A DNA stretch of 64,000 bases, taken from contig NZ_JABUQZ010000001.1 of NCBI RefSeq assembly GCF_013342145.1, positions 62,001-126,000 of the forward strand, given 5' to 3'. The notes beneath the pieces are model-generated. The model saw only the letters and a program-made list of their open reading frames with translations, did not search any database and was not told where the DNA came from. Below, one piece after another: positions 32,856 through 41,512 of this stretch. Made by a program: the position numbers and the translations under genes. Origin of the DNA: Haloterrigena gelatinilytica (GTDB lineage: Archaea > Halobacteriota > Halobacteria > Halobacteriales > Natrialbaceae). Each line of letters begins with the position of its first letter. Within the stretch, counting starts at the first letter, position 1.

Positions 32856-33374
32856 ATGGTTGACAGTCGAACCTACGCGTTCGAGGGGACGCAACCGACG
32901 GTCGACGACGCGGCGGCGGTGAGTCGGGAGGCGACGCTGGTCGGCGACGTCCGGATCGACGCCGAGGCGAGCGTCTGGCCGGGCGTCGTTCTCAGGGGCG
33001 ACATCGGACCCGTTCGCGTCGGCGAACAGGCCCACATCGGCGACAACGCGACGATTCACGCTTCGAGGCTCGCGGACCGCGTCATGATCGGTCACGGCGC
33101 GGTGCTCAACGAGGCGACCGTCGAGGAGGGGACGCTGATCGGATTCAACGCGACGGTCAACACGGAGTCGACCGTCGGCGCGGGGAGCGTCGTCGCCGCC
33201 GGGACGGTGATCCCCGACGAGTACGACATCCCGCCCGAGTCGTTCGCCCGCGGCGTTCCCGCCGAGATCACGCCGCTCGAGGAGACGGGCGTCGACGCCG
33301 AGGCGATCTTCGAGGAGTTCTCGTCGGGCGAGTACACGAACCTGGCCGGTCGTCACGAGGAACTGTTCGACTGA
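32856..33374 (+). CDS. Gamma-class carbonic anhydrase / hexapeptide-repeat protein
   Basis: 172 residues of left-handed beta-helix repeats: ATLVGDVRIDAEASVWPGVVLRGD, then IGPVRVGEQAHIGDNATIHAS, MIGHGAVLNEATVEEGTLIG, and a C-terminal helix. Three metal-ligand histidines are visible (AHIGDN, ATIHAS, MIGHGA), as in gamma-carbonic anhydrases and YrdA-type proteins. Start MVDSRTYAFEG is chosen by homology; the 30 upstream in-frame codons are not family-like. CO2 hydration is plausible but many homologues lack activity. Confidence 0.9.
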   Translation: MVDSRTYAFEGTQPTVDDAAAVSREATLVGDVRIDAEASVWPGVVLRGDIGPVRVGEQAHIGDNATIHASRLADRVMIGHGAVLNEATVEEGTLIGFNATVNTESTVGAGSVVAAGTVIPDEYDIPPESFARGVPAEITPLEETGVDAEAIFEEFSSGEYTNLAGRHEELFD

Positions 33375-33419
33375 GCGCCGGCCGCACGACGGTCCGGACG
33401 AGCCGGCGGCGAGGGCCCG

Positions 33420-33869
33420 TTACTCGCCGGCCGGGATTTCCCGTCCGTCCTCGGCGTCGATGCGAATCGGGTCGTCCTCCCGGTCGATCTCGAGTCGGCG
33501 CCGCGAGAGGTACGGCGCGAGCGTCGACGCGGAGACGAGGCCGCAGTAGGCGCCGTCGCTGACGACCGGGAGGTGTTTCACGCCGTCGGCGCGCATCGTT
33601 TCCGCGGCGGCGACCAGCGATTCGCGTCGCGAAATCGTGGTGACCGGCGACGACATGACCGCCCCGACAGAGCGCGGTTCGAGCGTCTCGGCGACGAAGG
33701 CGACGACGTCCGATTCGGTGACGATTCCGACGACGGTCTCGTCCTCGAGGACGACGAGCGCCGGTACGTCCGGATCGCGGAGTCGCTTCGCGGCCTCGGT
33801 GACGGGCGCTTCGGGCCGGATCGTTCGACCGGACCGAGTCAGTACGCGTTCGAGTGGAACGTCGATCAT
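33420..33869 (-). CDS. Twin-CBS-domain protein
   Basis: 149 residues. CBS1 at about 5-65 (VLTRSGRTIRPEAPVTEAAKRL, VLEDETVVGIVTESDVVAFV) and CBS2 at about 68-125 (VMSSPVTTISRRESLVAAAETM, KHLPVVSDGAYCGLVSASTL). The acidic tail contains RIDAEDGREI. Such stand-alone pairs bind adenine nucleotides and act as energy sensors on partner proteins. No partner is evident; it is convergent with the carbonic anhydrase gene. Confidence 0.9.
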   Translation of the reverse strand: MIDVPLERVLTRSGRTIRPEAPVTEAAKRLRDPDVPALVVLEDETVVGIVTESDVVAFVAETLEPRSVGAVMSSPVTTISRRESLVAAAETMRADGVKHLPVVSDGAYCGLVSASTLAPYLSRRRLEIDREDDPIRIDAEDGREIPAGE

Positions 33870-34085
33870 CGCTTACACGTCGCTACCACGACCCGCCACA
33901 TAATCACTTCGCATATATGCACTCTATCCCCTAGTATTGTGCTGTTTTGTGTTCTAAATTGCCAAAGTATTGGACAATACAAACCTATGATGGACTATAT
34001 TGCTACATAGCTCTCCCGTTACGATGCCCGGCCGAGAGCGGGATTCGTCCCGCCGTCCGGTCCGATTCCGCCCGTCGGTCCCGGT

Positions 34086-35279
34086 TCACCGGACGGCGCC
34101 GGCATCATAGAGCGCATCGATCTCCGCGTCGCTATAGCCCGCCTCGGCGAGATACCGGCGCGTGTGTTCGCCCTGCGTCGGGACGCGCTCGTCGAGGTCC
34201 GCACGCTCCGTTGTCGCTGCGGTTTCGTCGTCGAACCGGGCCGGAAACCCGATCCGCGGCGGGGCGCTATCCGGACGCTCGACGAGATCTCGCGCACGGA
34301 ACTGGGGGTGCTCGAGCATCTCGGCGGGCGAGTAGACGCCGGCGACCGCCGCGTCGACGCCCTCGAGGGCCGCCTCCCACTCGTCGCGGGTTCGCTCGCG
34401 GAAGAGATCGCGGAGTTCGGCCTCGAGGGCGGTGCGCACGGCCGGATCATCCGTCCCGTGCTCGTCGGCGAGGTCGTCTCGGTCGACGGCCTCGCAGAAC
34501 GCCCGCCAGAACCCCGGTTCGAGGGCCGCGAGCGTCACCCAGTCCCCGTCGGCGGTCTCGTAGCAGTCGTACCACGGATAGGCGCCCGTCAACGGCGTCT
34601 CGCCGGGTCGCGGCTCGTCGGGATCGCCGGTCGCGGCCTGGTAGGCGATCGGCTGGGCGAACGAGGCGACGACGTCGGCCATCGCGACGTCGACGTACTC
34701 GCCGCCAGAGCTTCCCAGTTCCCTCGAGAGCAACGCCCCGACGATAGCGAACGCGGCGAACAGTCCCCCGGCCATGTCGCCGATCGGGTAGCCGGGCACC
34801 TGCGGCTTCTCCTCGGGCGACTCCCGCGTCAGATCGAGCAGGCCGGCCAGCGCGACGTAGTTTAAGTCGTGGCCGACCCGATCCGCCCACGGGCCGTCCT
34901 GGCCGTAGCCGGTGAGCGAGCAGTAGATCAGTTCGTCGTTGTGCTCGGCCAGCGTCTCGTAGTCGATCCCCAGTCGGTCGACGACGCCCGGCCGGAACCC
35001 CTCGAGGACGACGTCGGCGTCCTCGACGAGTCGGTAGAACGCCGTCCGCCCGCCGTCGGTTTTCAGGTCGATCGCGACGCTGCGCTTGCCGCGGTTGACC
35101 GTCTCGAAAATCGCGCCGACGCCGTCGGCCGTGACGGGCTCCATCGCTCGAGCGTAGTCGCCGGCGTCGGTGTCCTCCACCTTCACCACCTCGGCGCCGC
35201 AGTCGGCCAGCAGCTGCGTCGCGTAGGGGCCGGGCAGCAGCCGCGAGCAGTCGAGCACGCGAACGCCATCGAGTCGCAT
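34086..35279 (-). CDS. CaiB/BaiF family (class III) CoA-transferase
   Basis: 397 residues from MRLDGVRVLDCSRLLPGPY. Family features include LLADCGAEVVKVEDTDAGDYAR, with the Asp expected to form the acyl-anhydride (PIGDMAGGLFAA), NRGKRSVAIDLK for CoA binding and YCSLTGYGQDGPWADRVGHDLNYVALAG. It moves CoA between carboxylic acids, e.g. in alpha-methylacyl-CoA or carnitine-like pathways. Substrate not predictable. The upstream promoter region is shared with the epimer-free gap; the 216-bp gap at 33870-34085 is AT-rich and empty. Confidence 0.9.
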   Translation of the reverse strand: MRLDGVRVLDCSRLLPGPYATQLLADCGAEVVKVEDTDAGDYARAMEPVTADGVGAIFETVNRGKRSVAIDLKTDGGRTAFYRLVEDADVVLEGFRPGVVDRLGIDYETLAEHNDELIYCSLTGYGQDGPWADRVGHDLNYVALAGLLDLTRESPEEKPQVPGYPIGDMAGGLFAAFAIVGALLSRELGSSGGEYVDVAMADVVASFAQPIAYQAATGDPDEPRPGETPLTGAYPWYDCYETADGDWVTLAALEPGFWRAFCEAVDRDDLADEHGTDDPAVRTALEAELRDLFRERTRDEWEAALEGVDAAVAGVYSPAEMLEHPQFRARDLVERPDSAPPRIGFPARFDDETAATTERADLDERVPTQGEHTRRYLAEAGYSDAEIDALYDAGAVR

Positions 35280-35370
35280 ACGGTGTCCTCGTCGCCCCGA
35301 TAGTTTACCGTATGGGTCGTCGCGCACGAGAGCCGAGAACGAGGTCGCGAGCCGCGAGCCGCGAGCCGAA

Positions 35371-35886
35371 CTACGAGCGTTGGGTCGCCGAACCGATGTC
35401 GAAGAACTCGGCGTAGAGCCCCTTCGCGAGGGCGTCGAGGTTCTCCTCCGCTTCGCTCGCGTCCATGGTGTCGCCGACGCCCTGCCACTCGACCGAGAAG
35501 CGGCTGATCGGGACCAGCGCGAGGCCGCCGATACGGATCTCGCCGTCGGGGGTGTGGACCGTCCACTCGGTTCGCATGCCGTCGGACGACCGGGTGACGT
35601 CCTCGATGTGGGCGCCGGCGTCGACCCACCGCTCGACGAGGCCGTCGGTGATCCGGCGGAGTCGTCGCTCGCCGAGCACGTGGGCGCCGACGCCGCCGCC
35701 GACCAGCACGGCGAACGCGGCGAGGGCCGTCGGCACGCCGCCGTAGGGGATGTTCACTGACGCGGCCAGTCCGCCCACGACGACGACGAGGCCGAGGATC
35801 CGGGCGTCGACCGCGCTGGGAACCGTCCCGCTCCAGCCCGACTCCTGCGTCGACTGCTCGACCTGCGTCGGCTGCTCGAGTTGCAT
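35371..35886 (-). CDS. Hypothetical membrane protein
   Basis: 171 residues. A Gln/Thr-rich N-terminus (QLEQPTQVEQSTQESG) is followed by two helices (ARILGLVVVVGGLAASVNI; PTALAAFAVLVGGGVGAHVLG). A soluble domain (VERWVDAGAHIEDVTRSSDGMRTEW, then ISRFSVEWQGVG) ends in a helix. It resembles conserved haloarchaeal proteins with an unnamed domain. Just upstream of the CoA-transferase gene but separated by 91 bases. Function unknown. Confidence 0.7.
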   Translation of the reverse strand: MQLEQPTQVEQSTQESGWSGTVPSAVDARILGLVVVVGGLAASVNIPYGGVPTALAAFAVLVGGGVGAHVLGERRLRRITDGLVERWVDAGAHIEDVTRSSDGMRTEWTVHTPDGEIRIGGLALVPISRFSVEWQGVGDTMDASEAEENLDALAKGLYAEFFDIGSATQRS

Positions 35887-35957
35887 GGTACTCGCGGATG
35901 GGGACGACGTCCCGGTAGCCGTTGTCCTGTCCCAGTTCCGGCTTTATGGTGCGATCG

Positions 35958-37094
35958 TTACTCGTAATCGAGTAATTCACCGTCGCCGTGTCGTTCGCGG
36001 AGGGCCTCGAGCTCCTCGCGCTGGGCCTCGAGTCGCGGCGTCGGGTCGGCGTACGTGTGCTCGAACAGGTCGCGCGGATCGGCCTCGGCGGATTCGGCGC
36101 GATCGACCAGTTCCTCGAGGGTGGCCTCGATCTCGGCGTCGATCGTCTCGATCCCGTCGTCGTCGAGGACGCCGCGGTTCCGGAGGTAGGTCTCGAACCG
36201 GTCGATGGGGTCTCGCTCGCGCCAGCGCTCGACTTCGGCCTCGTCGCGGTAGGCCGAGGGATCGTCGGCGGTCGTGTGCGCGCCGTAGCGGTACTGGACG
36301 GCCTCGATCAGCGTCGGCCGCGGCCGGCCGTCGTCGCCGGAACGAGCCGCGATCGCCTTCTCTCGCGCGGCCCGCGTGACGACGTAGCTCGCCAGCGGAT
36401 CCATCCCGTCGACCTGCACGCCCTCGAACCCGTAGGCGGCGGCCTTCTGGGCGATGGTAGCGCTCGCGGTCTGGTTCTCCCGCGCGATCGAGATGGCCCA
36501 CTGGTTGTTGTTACAGAAGAATACCGTGGGGGTGTCGAAGACGCCCGCGAAGTTCATCGCCTCGTGGAAATCGCCCTCCGAGGTGGCCCCGTCGCCGAAG
36601 TGGACGACGCTCGCGCGCTCGTCGCCGTTCAGCTTCGCGGCCCACGACCAGCCGACCGCGTGGGGGAGGTGGCCGCCGATCGAGATGTTCAGCGGGAAGA
36701 CGTCGATCTCGGCCAGCGCCGCGTTGCCGTCCTCGTGGCCCATCCAGTACAGCAGGTATTCCCACGGGAGGTCCCGCGAGACGACGGCCCCGTGTTCCCG
36801 GTACTGGAAGGAGAGCATGTCGTCGTCCGCGAGCGCGTACGTCGAGCCGATCTGCGAGCCCTCCTGGCCCGCGAGCGAGGCGTAAGTTCCCAGCCGACCC
36901 TGCCGCTGGAGGCTGATCATCCGCTCGTCGAACCGCCGGGAGAAGCGCATATCCCGGTATATCGACCGCAGCGTCTCGTCGGCGAGGTCGGGTTCCAGTT
37001 CCGGCGCGACGATCGTCCCGTCGGCGTCGAGCACTCGGATCCGATCGTCGGGCGCTCGCTCGAGAACGGCGCGCTCTACGGCGTCTCCTGCCAT
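35958..37094 (-). CDS. Thiamine-dependent 2-oxoacid dehydrogenase E1 component, alpha subunit
   Basis: 378 residues. The TPP motif starts VHFGDGATSEGDFHEAMNFA and ends CNNNQWAIS. Other blocks are MRFSRRFDERMISLQRQGRLGTY, GQEGSQIGS and YRYGAHTTADDPSAYR (phosphorylation-loop region, HTTADDPSxYR). It decarboxylates pyruvate or branched 2-oxoacids together with an E1-beta subunit. No E1-beta, E2 or E3 gene lies next to it, so it is an orphan here; haloarchaea carry several such paralogues. Start Met 37094 fits homologues. Confidence 0.93.
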   Translation of the reverse strand: MAGDAVERAVLERAPDDRIRVLDADGTIVAPELEPDLADETLRSIYRDMRFSRRFDERMISLQRQGRLGTYASLAGQEGSQIGSTYALADDDMLSFQYREHGAVVSRDLPWEYLLYWMGHEDGNAALAEIDVFPLNISIGGHLPHAVGWSWAAKLNGDERASVVHFGDGATSEGDFHEAMNFAGVFDTPTVFFCNNNQWAISIARENQTASATIAQKAAAYGFEGVQVDGMDPLASYVVTRAAREKAIAARSGDDGRPRPTLIEAVQYRYGAHTTADDPSAYRDEAEVERWRERDPIDRFETYLRNRGVLDDDGIETIDAEIEATLEELVDRAESAEADPRDLFEHTYADPTPRLEAQREELEALRERHGDGELLDYE

Positions 37095-37222
37095 ACCTCG
37101 AGCCTCTGTCTCCGGCCACATAACGATATCCCGCGGCGCGGCCGCGCCGCCGCCGACCTCGACGATTTCTGGCGGCGAAAATCCGCGACACCACTTTAGG
37201 TGTCTCGAACGAAGGGTCGCGT

Positions 37223-37447
37223 ATGGACGATTCCGACGTCACCGTCGATGTCGAGGTAGAGGTCGAAGTCGACAGCGAGGAACTCGAACTCGAGGCCGAG
37301 GACCGCCGCGAGTTCGAGGGCGAGTTCGAGACGGACGGACTGACGATCGAGGTCGAGGCGGAGATCGAGGTCGAAGGCGAGGAGGAGGCCGACGAAGACG
37401 AGGAAAGCGAGGCGGAAGCCGACGACGGCGAAGACGAGGAGGAGTAG
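37223..37447 (+). CDS. Extremely acidic 74-residue protein
   Basis: Repeated (V/I)-E-V-E and E-A-E runs: D-V-T-V-D-V-E-V-E-V-E-V-D, later TIEVEAEIEVEGEEEADED, then a C-terminal Asp/Glu run. There is no basic residue outside a single DRRE, so the pI must be very low. Alternating Val/Glu suggests amphipathic beta strands or amyloid-like stacking at high salt. No domain. Promoter-like CCACTTTAGG lies ~30 bases upstream. Function unknown. Confidence 0.6.
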   Translation: MDDSDVTVDVEVEVEVDSEELELEAEDRREFEGEFETDGLTIEVEAEIEVEGEEEADEDEESEAEADDGEDEEE

Positions 37448-37592
37448 GCCGCGATCGGTTCGCAGTGGACGCTCAGTGACCATCGTTTTTAGCGGTCGAT
37501 TCGCTCACGGAGCGGTCGCTCGGCGCCGGAACGCTTCCGGACCCGCGACGGGTGAAGTCGGTTTTATCACTCAGTCGAGTGAATAATCGGCC

Positions 37593-38021
37593 ATGTACCG
37601 CGTTCTGATGCCCGTCGACACGAACGAGAGCCGAGCGATCGCGCAGGCCGAGTACGTCGCGTCGCTCCCCGACGCCGCCGAGTCCGTCGCGGCCTCGATC
37701 CTGTTCGTCTTCACGGACGAGAGCGAGGACCTCCCGGAGGAGATCGAACGCTACAAGTCCGCTTCGCGGGTCGCGTCCGTCCGGCGCGCGCGAGAGCGTC
37801 TCGAGGCGGCCGGCGTCGACGTCACCGTCCTCGAGGGCAGCGGCGAGATCGAAGCGGACGACGTCCTCGAGGCGGCCGACGAGCGCGACGCCGACGCCAT
37901 CGTCCTCGGCGGCCGGAAGCGATCGCCCGTTGGAAAGGCCGTATTCGGGAGCCTCACCCAGTCGGTGATCCTGACCAGCGACCGCCCGGTCGTCGTCACC
38001 GGCGGCCAGCGGGAGGAGTGA
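37593..38021 (+). CDS. Universal stress protein (UspA family)
   Basis: 142 residues. [14 protein letters not shown] opens the Rossmann-like fold. [48 protein letters not shown] includes the ATP-binding G-x2-G-x9-G(S/T) pattern ([15 protein letters not shown]). Probably a dimeric nucleotide-binding stress protein. TATA-like GTTTTATCA at 37560-37568 gives a leader of a few bases. Confidence 0.93.
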   Translation: MYRVLMPVDTNESRAIAQAEYVASLPDAAESVAASILFVFTDESEDLPEEIERYKSASRVASVRRARERLEAAGVDVTVLEGSGEIEADDVLEAADERDADAIVLGGRKRSPVGKAVFGSLTQSVILTSDRPVVVTGGQREE

Positions 38022-38092
38022 GAGACCGTCCGAACCGACCCGGACTCCGGGCCGTCGCCGGGATTTATCACGCGCTCGAGCAACGGTAGCAC

Positions 38093-38956
38093 ATGGCTCT
38101 CGATCGACCCGATCTCTCCGGCAAGACGGCGTTCATCACGGGCACGACCCGCGGTATCGGCAAGGCGATCGCGCTCGCGCTGGCCGAGCGCGGCTGCAAT
38201 ATCGTCTCGACCGGCAAAACGAGCGAGGCGGACGACGACTACGCGGAGAGCGACCTCGAGGGGACGATCGAACGGACGGCCCGCGAGGTCCGGGAGCGCG
38301 GCGTCGAGGCGCTGCCGATCCAGTTGGACGTCCGCGACGAGGCGGCCGTCGAGGCGGCCGCGGAGCGGGCCATCGACGAGTTCGGAACCGTCGAGATCGT
38401 CGTCAACAACGCGAGCGCGATTCAGTTCGCGGCCGTCGCGGAACTCCCGGCGAAGCGGTTCGACCTCCTGACCGACGTCAACGTGCGCGGGACGTACCTC
38501 GTCTCGCGGGCGTTCGCGGACCACCTCCGCGAGGCCGACGACTCGTGGCTGCTCGCGAACGCGCCGCCGGTGACGATCGATCGCGCGCCGGAGCTGGCGC
38601 CCTACGCGTGGTCGAAGCTCGGCATGACCTTCCTCACGCTCTCGATGGCGAGCGAACTCGCGGCCGACGACGTCGGCTGTAACGCCTTCTGGCCCGTCAC
38701 GGCGATCGATACGCGCGCGACCCGACACTTCGGGATGGGGACCGAAGACGACTGGCGCAGTCCGGATATCGTCGCCGATGCGGTCCTCGAGATCCTCTCC
38801 CGGGATCCCGCGTCGTTCACCGGGAACGCGGTCTACGACGAGGAACTATTGCGCGAGGCAGGGCTCGAGGACTTCTCGCGGTACAACCTCACCGAGGGCG
38901 ACCCGGAGCCCGGTTCGGTGCAGTTGTTCGATCCGGACTATCAGCGACCGGCGTGA
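38093..38956 (+). CDS. Short-chain dehydrogenase/reductase (HSDL2-like)
   Basis: 287 residues. Cofactor motif TGTTRGIGKA (N-terminal), NNAS at the beta4 position, and Y-x3-K as YAWSKLGM. The catalytic-Ser position reads LLANAPPV, where the Ser seems replaced, as in the HSDL2/peroxisomal subgroup. Oxidoreductase acting on an unknown alcohol or enoyl substrate. Classical SDRs stop near 250 residues; the extra ~30 include NYLTEGDPEPGS-like acidic tail. The gene is convergent with the spermidine-synthase-like gene, 11 bases apart. Confidence 0.9.
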   Translation: MALDRPDLSGKTAFITGTTRGIGKAIALALAERGCNIVSTGKTSEADDDYAESDLEGTIERTAREVRERGVEALPIQLDVRDEAAVEAAAERAIDEFGTVEIVVNNASAIQFAAVAELPAKRFDLLTDVNVRGTYLVSRAFADHLREADDSWLLANAPPVTIDRAPELAPYAWSKLGMTFLTLSMASELAADDVGCNAFWPVTAIDTRATRHFGMGTEDDWRSPDIVADAVLEILSRDPASFTGNAVYDEELLREAGLEDFSRYNLTEGDPEPGSVQLFDPDYQRPA

Positions 38957-38967
38957 GGAACGGGTAG

Positions 38968-40623
38968 CTACCGTTCGACCGGCGTTCGCTTCTTCGGCGC
39001 GGCCGCGACCACGAGCGGGGCCGTGCCGAGCGCGACTGCGGGTGCGGCCGGTTCGCCGCCATCGCCGCCGGCGCTCGAGTCGTCCTCGGTCTCCTCGATG
39101 ACGTAGCGCTGGCCGAGCATCGGATCGAGCAGGCTGTCGACCTCGCCGCGGTCGTCCCGGAGGACGGGCGCGTCCGAGGTGTCCGGCTCGTCCATGTAGT
39201 GGTCGACCTCGTCGGCGAGGTCGATCCCGAGGTCGCGCTCGTCGTTTCGCTCGGCGAGGTCCGACTCGGAGAAGTCGGTCTCGGCGTTGGTCGCCGCGAT
39301 TTCGATGTTCTGGATCTCGTCCGTGTTCGAGGTCCGGAACGCGTACGTGTCGGCGAAGGCCTCGTCCATCGTCTTCCACTGAGCGCGGTAGAACTCGCCG
39401 GCGGCGCCGCTCGGCGCGGCGATGACGTTGGCGTGGAAGACCCCGTCGTCGGCCAGCCGATCGGAGGCGAGTTCCATGAACTCGACGGTGGTCAGGTGGA
39501 AGGGGACCTGATCCTTCTTGTAGGCGTCGAGGACGATCACGTCGTAGGTCTCGTTGGTGTTCTGGAGGTACTGTCGGCCGTCGATGGTGTGGGTCGTCAT
39601 GTTCTCGCCGTGCTCGAGGCCGAAGTGCTCCTCGGCGGTCTCGGTCACTTCGGGATCGATCTCGACGACGTCCACGTCGACGTCGTAGCGCCGCTCGAAG
39701 TCCTTCGGTCCGGTGTACCCGCCCCCGCCGATGAACAACACGTTATCGACGTCTTCGACGTCGTCGGTCAGCAGCATCGGCAGGTGGAAGTACTTCGTGT
39801 ACTCGAAGACGTGGCGCTCGGGCTCCTCCAGGTCCATCGCGCTGTGGCGGGCGCCGTCTAAGTACATCGTCCGAACGTCGCCGTCGTCGACGACCTCGAG
39901 TTCCTGGTAGGCGGTCTGAGTGTGGTAGACGACGTCGCCGCGGTGGTCGAGCGCGACCGGCCCGGCGCCGGTCGCGACGACGAGCAGGACCGCGATGCCG
40001 ACGCTCGCGAAGGTCGGCTTCCGGGGCAGCGACGGCGCCTCGATGGCCACCGCCGTCGCGACGAGGGTGATGCCGAAGACGAGACCGATGGTGTCGACGG
40101 TCAGCGCGGGGATGAGGACGAACGTCGTCGCGGCCGAGCCGAGGATGCTGCCGATCGTCCCCAGCGCGTAGACGTGCCCCGACGCCTCGCCGGTGCCCTC
40201 CTTTCTGGAGAGTTCGGCCGCGTAGGGGCTGATGAAGCCGAGCAGGTAGGTCGGCGGCCCGAACAGGATGATCGAGGACGGGAGAGCCGCGTACCGCGCC
40301 GGTAACGCCAGCGCGGCGGTCTGGCTCAACAGCATGTCGCTGGCGTAGATGACGACCGCCATGTAGACCGCCGTTCCGAGTAACAGCCAGGTCATCTCCC
40401 GGTTGGTCGCGTCGGACGCCCGCTTGCCGCCCTGCCAGTAACCCAGGCTCAGGGCCGCGAGACAGACCGTCATGATGCCGCCGACGGTGTAGATGTGGCT
40501 CCCGAACTGCGGCGCGACGATCCGGAGGGCGAGGATTTCGATCCCCATGCTCGTGATCCCCGAGACGAAGACGGCGAGTTCGGGTTTCGCGGGTCGATAG
40601 GAGAGCGCGGTCCGCGCAGTCAT
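38968..40623 (-). CDS. Membrane-fused spermidine synthase-like protein
   Basis: 551 residues. The N-terminal half has about seven helices (LAVFVSGITSMGIEILALRIVAPQFG...). The C-terminal half is a Rossmann methyltransferase-like SpeE domain: YQELEVVDDGDVRTMYLDG, VLFIGGGGYTGPKDFER, VVEIDPEVTETAEEHFG and IVLDAYKKDQVPFHLTT. The GGGxG and EIDP motifs bind decarboxylated-SAM or SAM. Polyamine transfer is the classical role; haloarchaea mostly lack polyamines, so the true substrate is uncertain. The last 40 residues are Gly/Ala/Pro-rich with a hydrophobic end (APAVALGTAPLVVAAAPKK). Confidence 0.85.
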   Translation of the reverse strand: MTARTALSYRPAKPELAVFVSGITSMGIEILALRIVAPQFGSHIYTVGGIMTVCLAALSLGYWQGGKRASDATNREMTWLLLGTAVYMAVVIYASDMLLSQTAALALPARYAALPSSIILFGPPTYLLGFISPYAAELSRKEGTGEASGHVYALGTIGSILGSAATTFVLIPALTVDTIGLVFGITLVATAVAIEAPSLPRKPTFASVGIAVLLVVATGAGPVALDHRGDVVYHTQTAYQELEVVDDGDVRTMYLDGARHSAMDLEEPERHVFEYTKYFHLPMLLTDDVEDVDNVLFIGGGGYTGPKDFERRYDVDVDVVEIDPEVTETAEEHFGLEHGENMTTHTIDGRQYLQNTNETYDVIVLDAYKKDQVPFHLTTVEFMELASDRLADDGVFHANVIAAPSGAAGEFYRAQWKTMDEAFADTYAFRTSNTDEIQNIEIAATNAETDFSESDLAERNDERDLGIDLADEVDHYMDEPDTSDAPVLRDDRGEVDSLLDPMLGQRYVIEETEDDSSAGGDGGEPAAPAVALGTAPLVVAAAPKKRTPVER

Positions 40624-40692
40624 TCGTTTCGAGATTGGGGCCCGACGACGAGAACTTGTCGCCTCGACGACGACCCGCGGGAGTCGTCGCGC

Positions 40693-40920
40693 TCAGGGCC
40701 GCGTCATCACGAGGGCGAGCACGAACAGCCCGATCGCGGCGGGGACGACCGTCGCGGGGCCGAACTCGAGGGTTCCCACGATCGACGCCCCCCAGACGAT
40801 CAGCACGGCGAACAGCGTCGACAGCACGGCGTTCAACGCGAGCAGCACGCGCGGATCGCCGCGGGAGGACTCGAGACCTTCCTCGAACCCGTCCCGTTCG
40901 TCGTCGGAGCCGGCGGACAT
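40693..40920 (-). CDS. Small hypothetical membrane protein
   Basis: 75 residues. A charged N-terminus (SAGSDDERDGFEEGLESSRGD) is followed by two helices (LLALNAVLSTLFAVLIVWGAS; ATVVPAAIGLFVLALVM) and ends TRP. It lies upstream of the spermidine-synthase-like gene on the same strand, 69 bases apart. Function unknown, hydrophobic pattern supports it being real. Confidence 0.7.
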   Translation of the reverse strand: MSAGSDDERDGFEEGLESSRGDPRVLLALNAVLSTLFAVLIVWGASIVGTLEFGPATVVPAAIGLFVLALVMTRP

Positions 40921-41067
40921 GCCCGAACACGGGGGCGACGCTCACTTAGTCGTTTCCTCCGGCGAGGCCCGTCGTCGCGACGGCGCCTGCGCGGCAGGAC
41001 GGCCACCGCGGCGCCGCCTCGGCCGCCGTCACCAGTATTTATCCCAGTCGGCGCGAACGTGGCTGGT

Positions 41068-41475
41068 ATGCGCGAGGTGACGGTCTCTCGAGTCGTCGAC
41101 GCGACGCCCGCGGAGCTCTCGGAGTGGCTCGATCCGCCGACGATCGTCCGCGCGGAGGGGAGTTTCGACGTCGAGGCGGTCGAGGACCGGGACGACGCGG
41201 TAGTCGTCCTCGCCAGCGGCCCCGGAATGGCCCTCCCGCTGCGGTTCGAGGACCGCGACGGCGCGATCTACTACACCCAGGAGGGCGAGCAGGGCCCGTT
41301 CTCCCACATGGAAACGTGGATCGAACTCGAGGACGCCGCTGACGGCACTCGAGTCGCGGTCCGCTCGTCGGTCTCGCTGTCGGCCCCGCTGCCCTTCGGC
41401 GACCGGATCGCCGCCTGGAAGCGGAAGGGCGAGTGTTCGCGGCTGCTCGAGGCGCTCGCGGACGCGTTCGACTGA
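41068..41475 (+). CDS. SRPBCC (polyketide cyclase/START-like) family protein
   Basis: 135 residues: MREVTVSRVVDATPAELSEWL at the start is the SRPBCC beta1-alpha1-alpha2 opening; then alternating strands and a long C-terminal helix (GDRIAAWKRKGECSRLLEALADAF). These domains hold hydrophobic ligands in a helix-grip cavity. No catalytic claim can be made. It sits between a membrane protein and the CobW GTPase gene, convergent with the latter. Confidence 0.8.
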   Translation: MREVTVSRVVDATPAELSEWLDPPTIVRAEGSFDVEAVEDRDDAVVVLASGPGMALPLRFEDRDGAIYYTQEGEQGPFSHMETWIELEDAADGTRVAVRSSVSLSAPLPFGDRIAAWKRKGECSRLLEALADAFD

Positions 41476-41512
41476 CTCAGGCGTTCCGCACCCAGCGGCC
41501 GCGGCCGACTGC

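Noticed and set aside
35346-35370. GCGAGCC repeated three times
   Set aside because: Very short and imperfectly bounded; explained by slippage in GC-rich sequence after the CoA-transferase promoter region.
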